From positions 124,001 to 188,000 of the forward strand of contig CAJYDM010000001.1 of assembly GCA_913757435.1 (NCBI GenBank): a stretch of 64,000 nt of DNA, written 5' to 3'. Positions within the stretch are counted from its first letter, which is position 1. Every line of letters starts with the position of its first letter. This document shows, piece after piece, positions 63,995 through 64,000 of the stretch. Source of the stretch: Syntrophomonas sp. DTU019 (GTDB lineage: Bacteria > Bacillota > Syntrophomonadia > Syntrophomonadales > Syntrophomonadaceae). Made by a program: the position numbers and the translations under genes. Under the pieces are notes generated by a model. The model was given only the letters and a program-made list of their open reading frames with translations, was not told where the DNA came from and did no database searches.

Positions 63995-64000
63995 GGTTGT

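Overview
The window reads as chromosomal DNA of an anaerobic, Gram-positive-type (Firmicutes/Clostridia) bacterium, most likely a Syntrophomonas-like member of the Syntrophomonadaceae. This is inferred, not proven. The reasons are a HrcA/CIRCE-type groESL operon, the acpS-nnr-alr-mazEF order, a glmS ribozyme, an agr quorum-sensing locus, selenium genes, molybdopterin genes, an acetate-type transporter and a butyryl/acyl-CoA dehydrogenase cluster. No phage, insertion sequence, rRNA or CRISPR array was seen. The one tRNA is tRNA-Pro(CGG).

Layout. 1-5 kb: the end of a MocR regulator, then a minus-strand operon of a hidden selenoprotein, an SDR reductase, methionine aminopeptidase with a SEC-C tail motif, and a dCMP-deaminase-like enzyme. 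5-14 kb: acetate-family transporter, a cysteine desulfurase/YedF pair tied to selenium metabolism, plsY, an HD hydrolase, an alpha/beta hydrolase, a panE-like reductase, an amidohydrolase and a glutamine amidotransferase-like hydrolase. 13.8-18.7 kb: mazEF, alr, a CBS protein, the NAD(P)HX repair enzyme, acpS and cheW. 18.8-21.8 kb: a complete agr system (membrane sensor part, kinase, AgrB, a short AgrD peptide not previously called, LytTR regulator) preceded by three 21-nt repeats. 21.8-32.4 kb: a cysteine-poor second YedF, an L,D-transpeptidase, nitroreductase, YyaL-type thioredoxin-domain protein, OsmC, a decayed trkH, tRNA-Pro, a PPDK regulatory protein, an intracellular subtilase and a DUF763 protein. 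32.6-41.2 kb: minD-minE-minC, groESL, moaA/moaC behind a structured leader, a c-di-GMP riboswitch in front of a secreted transglutaminase-like protein, and a LuxR-type regulator. 41.4-46.3 kb: folate cyclo-ligase, lgt, a DnaA-box cluster, tsaD-rimI-tsaB-tsaE and a uracil-DNA glycosylase. 46.4-54.4 kb: GH18 protein, acyl-CoA dehydrogenase, MarR, a DUF35/thiolase-fold pair, DUF1015 and a class V aminotransferase. 54.7-64 kb: two DedA-type proteins, a hemolysin III-family protein, a sigma54 activator with a sigma54 promoter before a frameshifted SDR gene, glmS with its ribozyme, and glmM with a frameshifted 3' end.

The most notable points are: (1) an in-frame UGA gene at 4110-4448 with a good bacterial SECIS hairpin, a thioredoxin-like selenoprotein that ordinary gene calling would truncate; (2) the agr locus with a split sensor, its autoinducer peptide and upstream repeats; (3) a thiolase-fold enzyme that lacks the usual catalytic Cys and His and is paired with a DUF35 OB-fold protein; (4) RNA control elements (c-di-GMP-I riboswitch, glmS ribozyme, and an unassigned structured leader before the molybdopterin genes). 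Two genes (glmM, SDR) carry compensating indels near G runs that could be sequencing errors.
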